From NCBI RefSeq assembly GCF_026790145.1, contig NZ_JALAMS010000028.1, positions 76,315 to 140,314 of the forward strand: a DNA stretch of 64,000 bases, read 5' to 3'. The position numbers and the translations under genes are program-made. The DNA comes from Bacillus_I endophytica_A. GTDB lineage: Bacteria; Bacillota; Bacilli; Bacillales; Bacillaceae_H. The notes beneath the pieces are model-generated. The model searched no databases, had not been told where the DNA came from, and saw nothing but the letters and a program-made list of their open reading frames with translations. Positions 60,191 through 64,000 of this stretch are shown here, in pieces; positions within the stretch are counted from its first letter, which is position 1, and each line of letters starts with the position of its first letter.

Positions 60191-61051
60191 CTATAAAGAA
60201 AACGATTCTTTTCCTTCATAACTGTAATGTTTTGAGACAGCTTTAATCGTTGTATCTTTTGCTGTCTTAATTGCTTGTTCAGCATCTAATTTGTAATATT
60301 CTGGGCGGAATAATTCCACAGATACTGCATCATCATAGCCCTTCTCTTTTAAGATTGAAAAGATGCCATCTAAATCAATAGCCCCTAGTCCAGGCCAAAC
60401 TCTATCTTCGTCTGTTAAGAAACCAATAGGGAAATCTTCTGTATCATCAATGTGGACGATAAAGATTTTATTAATATCTGCTTTTCTAAATTCTTCTAAG
60501 TTTGATCCCATTGCATGGAAGTGGAAGCAATCAAACACTAATCCTACGTTGTCACGATCAACTGTTTGCACAATATCATAAGCTTGCTCAAATGTATTTA
60601 CTGTGCATTGAGGATGCCCTACGAATTCAACTGCTATTTTAACGCCAAATGGCTCAGCCATTTTTGATAGTTCATTTAACACTTTTACACAACTATTTTT
60701 AATTTCGTTTTTTAAGATTTTTTGTTCTGTTACTAATGGAACAGCTACAATATACTGAGCACCAATCTTTTGAGCTGTTTCGAGCATACCTTTAAATTCC
60801 TCAATAATTCCCTTATACTCTTCTTCTGTTCGATTATTGAAAAATACTAAAGCATTAAGAGCTAATGGTTTAATATGGTTTGTCTTAAAAAAGGTTGCTA
60901 AATCATCGATTGAATGGTTCTCCAAGTATTCTGGTAATTTATCCATTGTGCGAATTTCAATATAATCGTATCCATGCTTATTGCAGTACTCTAAGTCTTT
61001 CATAAGGTTAGAATTTTCTAATGTTGTTGCTTCGTTAAAACATAATTTCAT
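60191..61051 (-). CDS. iolI: Inosose isomerase IolI
   Basis: 286-residue TIM-barrel isomerase converting 2-keto-myo-inositol to 1-keto-D-chiro-inositol. It follows B. subtilis IolI closely: MKLCFNEATTLENSN, DYIEIRTMDKLPEYL, ALNALVFFNNR, AVEFVGHPQCTVNTFEQAY (metal Glu/His), FDCFHFHAMGSN, HIDDTEDFPIGFLTDEDR and VSVELFRPEYY. The frame reaches 61066, but GAGAGGAT stands before the ATG at 61051. It lies 18 bases after iolT. Confidence 0.93.
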   Translation of the reverse strand: MKLCFNEATTLENSNLMKDLEYCNKHGYDYIEIRTMDKLPEYLENHSIDDLATFFKTNHIKPLALNALVFFNNRTEEEYKGIIEEFKGMLETAQKIGAQYIVAVPLVTEQKILKNEIKNSCVKVLNELSKMAEPFGVKIAVEFVGHPQCTVNTFEQAYDIVQTVDRDNVGLVFDCFHFHAMGSNLEEFRKADINKIFIVHIDDTEDFPIGFLTDEDRVWPGLGAIDLDGIFSILKEKGYDDAVSVELFRPEYYKLDAEQAIKTAKDTTIKAVSKHYSYEGKESFSL

Positions 61052-61069
61052 ATTAATCCTCTCCATTTC

Positions 61070-62491
61070 TTATCCAATTGTTTTATTGTTATTTAAGACT
61101 TTAGAACTTCCACTGCTATAGCTACGGAAGCTTTGTTCTAACTCTTCAAGTGTAAGCCCTTTCGTTTCCGGCAAACATTTTGCAACAAACGTTATGGCTC
61201 CTATTCCTAAAACTACAAAAACAAAGAATGTTGAAGATAAACCAATACTGTCTAGTAATACTGGGAATGTTAATCCGACAAGGAAGTTAACTCCCCACAA
61301 ACAAAATACAGTAACGCCCATCCCTAATCCCCTTAACCTTAAAGGGAATATTTCTGAAAGCATAAGCCATGTTACAGGAGAGATGGCTCCTTGCTGGAAC
61401 GCAAGAAACGTAATTGTTAATGCCAAAACAATATATGGAAGAATCTCTGACCCCTCAAGTGTAATAGAGAATATTGCAATAAGTAACAATGTTACTGTTG
61501 TACCAGCTAGACCAGTTATAAGCATCGGCCGGCGTCCTGCTTTGCCAAGTAACCAAATCCCTACAACTGTAGCTACAACAGATACAATTCCATTTCCGAT
61601 GTTCCCAATAAGAGCTGCCTCGGTTTGAAAACCCGCATCTTGCAAAATTTTAGTCCCATAATACATAATCGAGTTCACTCCTGTGATTTGCTGTACAACA
61701 GCAATCCCAATTCCAAGAAAAACTACTCGGCGCACCCATGGCACTGTTAAATCTTTAAACGTTGCTTTATCCATTTTTGATTCTTGAACGTAAGCGTTCT
61801 CAATTTCTTGTAACTCAGAATTTGCTCGTTCCTTTTCCCGTATTTTCTGAAGAACGTGCAAAGCATCTTCTTTTTTTCCTTTTGATACGAGCCAGCGTGG
61901 ACTCTCAGGTACTCTAAACATACCGAAGAATAGAAGAAGAGCCGGAATTGTAGCAATAGGTAACATATAGCGCCAAACGTGTGGATGCTCTCCTAGCACA
62001 TTTCCGATAACCGCATTAAAAGTAAAAGCTAAAAGTTGTCCTGTCACAATCATCAATTCATTTTGAGTAACCATTTTCCCGCGGCTTTCAGCAGGAGACA
62101 TCTCAGCTAAATATGTTGGTACTGTTACAGATGCTCCCCCTACAGCAAGTCCTAGCAAGAAACGAAAAATAACTATAATTATAGCGTTCGGAGATAAAGC
62201 ACACCCAATTGTAGAGACAAAAAATAATACTGCTAAATATAAAATCGTTTTACGACGTCCATTATAGTCCGATAATCTACCACCAAATACAGCTCCAAAT
62301 GCGGCTCCAAAGAGGAGAGCACTTGTTACAAGACCTTGTGTAAAAGAGTTAAGGTTTAACTGATCAGCTCTCGACATGTATGGTAATGCTCCATTGATAA
62401 CCCCTGTATCATATCCAAAAAGGAGTCCACCAAATGTAGAGATCAGGATAATTGTGCGCAAAAATGAATGTTGCTTTCCTTGTTTATCCAT
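61070..62491 (-). CDS. iolT: Myo-inositol transporter IolT (MFS sugar porter)
   Basis: 473-residue, 12-segment inositol:proton symporter, the same length as B. subtilis IolT. Motifs: FLRTIILISTFGGLLFGYDTG, GGRLSDYNGRRK, PESPRWLVSKGKKEDAL, VQQITGVNSIMYYGTKIL and LPETKGLTLEELEQ. AAGGAG precedes the ATG. First gene of the cluster, preceded by a perfect cre-like palindrome at 62574 and divergent from the AraC gene. Confidence 0.94.
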   Translation of the reverse strand: MDKQGKQHSFLRTIILISTFGGLLFGYDTGVINGALPYMSRADQLNLNSFTQGLVTSALLFGAAFGAVFGGRLSDYNGRRKTILYLAVLFFVSTIGCALSPNAIIIVIFRFLLGLAVGGASVTVPTYLAEMSPAESRGKMVTQNELMIVTGQLLAFTFNAVIGNVLGEHPHVWRYMLPIATIPALLLFFGMFRVPESPRWLVSKGKKEDALHVLQKIREKERANSELQEIENAYVQESKMDKATFKDLTVPWVRRVVFLGIGIAVVQQITGVNSIMYYGTKILQDAGFQTEAALIGNIGNGIVSVVATVVGIWLLGKAGRRPMLITGLAGTTVTLLLIAIFSITLEGSEILPYIVLALTITFLAFQQGAISPVTWLMLSEIFPLRLRGLGMGVTVFCLWGVNFLVGLTFPVLLDSIGLSSTFFVFVVLGIGAITFVAKCLPETKGLTLEELEQSFRSYSSGSSKVLNNNKTIG

Positions 62492-62573
62492 GATAATTCT
62501 CCTTAAGTATTTAAGTTACCTTGATCAACTTAGCTTGTAATAAAACTTCTGCGTTTTATCACCATCCAACAAA

Positions 62574-62587
62574 TGAAATCGATTTCA
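62574..62587 (-). promoter_or_regulatory. cre or LacI-family palindrome upstream of iolT
   Basis: TGAAATCGATTTCA is a perfect palindrome and a perfect match to the cre consensus TGAAANCGNTTTCA, 83 bases upstream of iolT. A second cre-like sequence (TTGAAAGCGCTTTTA on the minus strand, one mismatch) is at 62666-62681. Confidence 0.65.
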
Positions 62588-62826
62588 AATTTCAGTCTTT
62601 TTATCCTCACTTTCAATCGTTTTTTACGGTGTGTGAGATTAGTGATGGATAACAAACAATCTAAAAGCGCTTTCAATTTCTATAAAAGTTTAGAATTATG
62701 TGCGCCTTTTTCATGCTTATTTCATTACCTAAACCATCTCTCATTTCCACTTTTTTATCTCCTTTGTATAATTATTGCTGTTATAAACTCATTCTATTAA
62801 ACTGTGAATAAAAGGTCATTAAAAAA

Positions 62827-62903
62827 AATTGCTCACTTCTTTAGAAAAATTGCTATTCTTTTTAACAATATTGCTTTTTTCTTCTTTATTTAATAATATT
62901 GCT
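62827..62903. promoter_or_regulatory. AraC-type direct repeats between iolT and the AraC gene
   Basis: TTGCT occurs at 62829, 62850, 62871 and 62899, the first three exactly 21 bases apart and each preceded by AAT or AAAA. AraC-family proteins bind direct half-sites two helical turns apart. The last lies 20 bases before the AraC start. Confidence 0.5.
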
Positions 62904-62923
62904 AATAATAAGGAGGAATTCAT

Positions 62924-63754
62924 ATGGGAGAAAAAGGGGTTTTAGCAAATTCGAAAGCGTTTTTTCATACACCAAGCAAATTTGCTAAGAAAGCGCTTTA
63001 TCATATTACAAATGCAGGTTCTTATTATTGTTCAGATGCTTATGAAACGAAAAGAAATACATTTGGTGAGCATTTATTCCTGTATGTAAAAAAAGGAAAA
63101 ATGAAAGTTCACTACAAAAACCAAGAATTCCTAGCAACAGAGAATATGTTTATCTTTCTTGACTGTCAGAAACCTCACTTGTATGCAGCACTAGAAGATA
63201 CAGAGTTTGAATTTCTTCACTTTACGGGAAACTCAAGTGAAGACTATTTTGAACTGCTTTTTAATCGAAACGGATGTGTGTATTCACTTGATAACAACTG
63301 GAATATAAAAAGTTGTATGAATCACATTCTCACAATGATGGAAAAAAACAAAGTAGATGAACATGCAGCTTCAATTATTGTCCAAAAGATTCTGTGTGAA
63401 TTAAATGAAATCTCTAACCAGGCAACGCAATCTGTAGAAGAAATTGTGCAAAAAGCTATTCTTTACATTGAAAATCATTATAGTGAAGATATCAATTTAG
63501 ACGATATAGCAAAACACGTTCAATTAAGCCCTTATCATTTTTCTAGAGTCTTCAAAAAACATATGAATGCTTCCCCCTATCAATACTTAATTAACTACCG
63601 AATTAATAATGCAAAAAACTTACTATATAATACGAATTTATCCGTCAAGGAAATAGCGTTCACCTGCGGTTTTAATAGTGTCTCTTATTTTGTCACAACA
63701 TTCAAAAAACACAGCGACTTATCGCCAAGAAGATTTAGAGAGCTTCAGTTTTAA
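62924..63754 (+). CDS. AraC-family transcriptional regulator
   Basis: 276 residues. Cupin-like N-terminal sensing domain (about 20-130; GEHLFLYVKKGKMKVHYKNQEF), C-terminal double helix-turn-helix (about 175-276; INLDDIAKHVQLSPYHFSRVFKKHM and SVKEIAFTCGFNSVSYFVTTFKKHSDLSPRRFR). AAGGAGG precedes the ATG. Divergent from iolT and probably its regulator, through the 21-base direct repeats in the gap. Inducer likely inositol or a related polyol, by position only. Confidence 0.87.
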   Translation: MGEKGVLANSKAFFHTPSKFAKKALYHITNAGSYYCSDAYETKRNTFGEHLFLYVKKGKMKVHYKNQEFLATENMFIFLDCQKPHLYAALEDTEFEFLHFTGNSSEDYFELLFNRNGCVYSLDNNWNIKSCMNHILTMMEKNKVDEHAASIIVQKILCELNEISNQATQSVEEIVQKAILYIENHYSEDINLDDIAKHVQLSPYHFSRVFKKHMNASPYQYLINYRINNAKNLLYNTNLSVKEIAFTCGFNSVSYFVTTFKKHSDLSPRRFRELQF

Positions 63755-63776
63755 ATAGAAAATGAAATGATTCTGT

Positions 63777-63823
63777 AGAGAAGGCATACGCTCTCTGTTT
63801 CTGAATAAATTATTGCCTTCTCT
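63777..63823 (+). terminator. Probable terminator of the AraC gene
   Basis: AGAGAAGGCA and TGCCTTCTCT form a 10-base stem with a 27-base loop, followed by CTTTCTGTTTC. The large loop and broken T run make it weak. The remaining bases to 64000 hold no recognisable gene. Confidence 0.45.
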
Positions 63824-64000
63824 CTTTCTGTTTCTTTAAACATTTATATAAAGCCTTTCTACTATATGGACTTTAACATTTGTTCGAGAAGACACTTAAG
63901 AACCCTACTCATCTCGATAAGAAACTCCATTAATTATTCTCTTTCTACTAAATGTCGTAGTGAATAATATATATTTTCCTTTAGTCGGGTAAGTTAGGGG

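Noticed and set aside
61194..61628. 144-codon plus-strand ORF
   Set aside because: Lies fully antisense to iolT; its proline/asparagine/threonine-rich content is typical of a shadow of a membrane protein gene.
1..64000. CRISPR arrays, tRNA/rRNA genes, insertion sequences
   Set aside because: No regularly spaced repeats, no tRNA-like cloverleaf or CCA end, no rRNA motifs and no transposase found.

Overview
The window comes from a low-GC Bacillaceae chromosome (Bacillus/Priestia-like). Most genes have clear Bacillus subtilis counterparts (nasB, uppP, gltT, khtTU, pbuE, bmrA, ywbE, glcU, nagABR, gltC, gdhA, iolT/iolI). The regulatory signals are also of Bacillus type: strong GGAGG ribosome sites, several TTG/GTG starts, intrinsic terminators, a TnrA-type box, cre-like sites and an adenine riboswitch. 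No rRNA, tRNA, CRISPR array, IS element or prophage module was found.

Layout. 0-6 kb: nasB-like nitrate assimilation gene running off the left edge, preceded by a perfect TnrA/GlnR box, then a 1122-residue polytopic membrane protein. 6-10 kb: an AbrB paralogue and a minus-strand cluster of tandem-domain GT2 glycosyltransferases, one of them frameshifted, with an Lsm/DUF2642-like protein. 10-16 kb: alkyladenine glycosylase, uppP, a glutamate symporter, an orphan tyrosine recombinase with an inverted repeat over its promoter, and the khtTU potassium/proton antiporter. 15.8-22 kb: a hexuronate/aldonate catabolic cluster (two zinc dehydrogenases, ACS-family transporter, LacI regulator, uxuA) in which the uxuB-type dehydrogenase is an internally deleted remnant; a LacI-type operator is shared by its two ends. 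22-31 kb: alanine symporter, a secreted coiled-coil/3D-domain wall enzyme, aldehyde dehydrogenase, FGGY kinase, and a bmrA-like ABC exporter behind a 28-codon leader ORF and terminator. 31-32.6 kb: pbuE purine efflux pump with an adenine riboswitch.

32.6-37.4 kb is the accessory-looking part. A WXG-like helical protein, an LXG/glycine-zipper effector-like protein and a possible chaperone form a plus-strand operon. Divergent from it is an A-B-A-B-A array of small membrane proteins resembling duplicated immunity genes, the last with a frameshift. This is the best candidate for a little-described system: a compact type VII secretion toxin/immunity locus.

37.5-64 kb is metabolic: ywbE, glcU, a ring-cleaving dioxygenase and an azoreductase that share an MhqR-like operator, the complete GlcNAc regulon (PTS, nagA, nagB, nagR, SIS protein) with dre sites, a TPR protein with what may be a dead dynamin-type GTPase domain, a cobalamin-independent methyltransferase, an mpfA/yugP/merR group (yugP frameshifted), a divergent gltC-like/gdhA pair with a perfect palindrome, a DUF2935 protein, and an inositol-type cluster (iolT, iolI, dehydrogenase, isomerase) divergent from an AraC regulator.

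Three genes carry apparent single-base deletions and one a roughly 200-codon internal deletion, so either local gene decay or residual sequencing indels should be considered.
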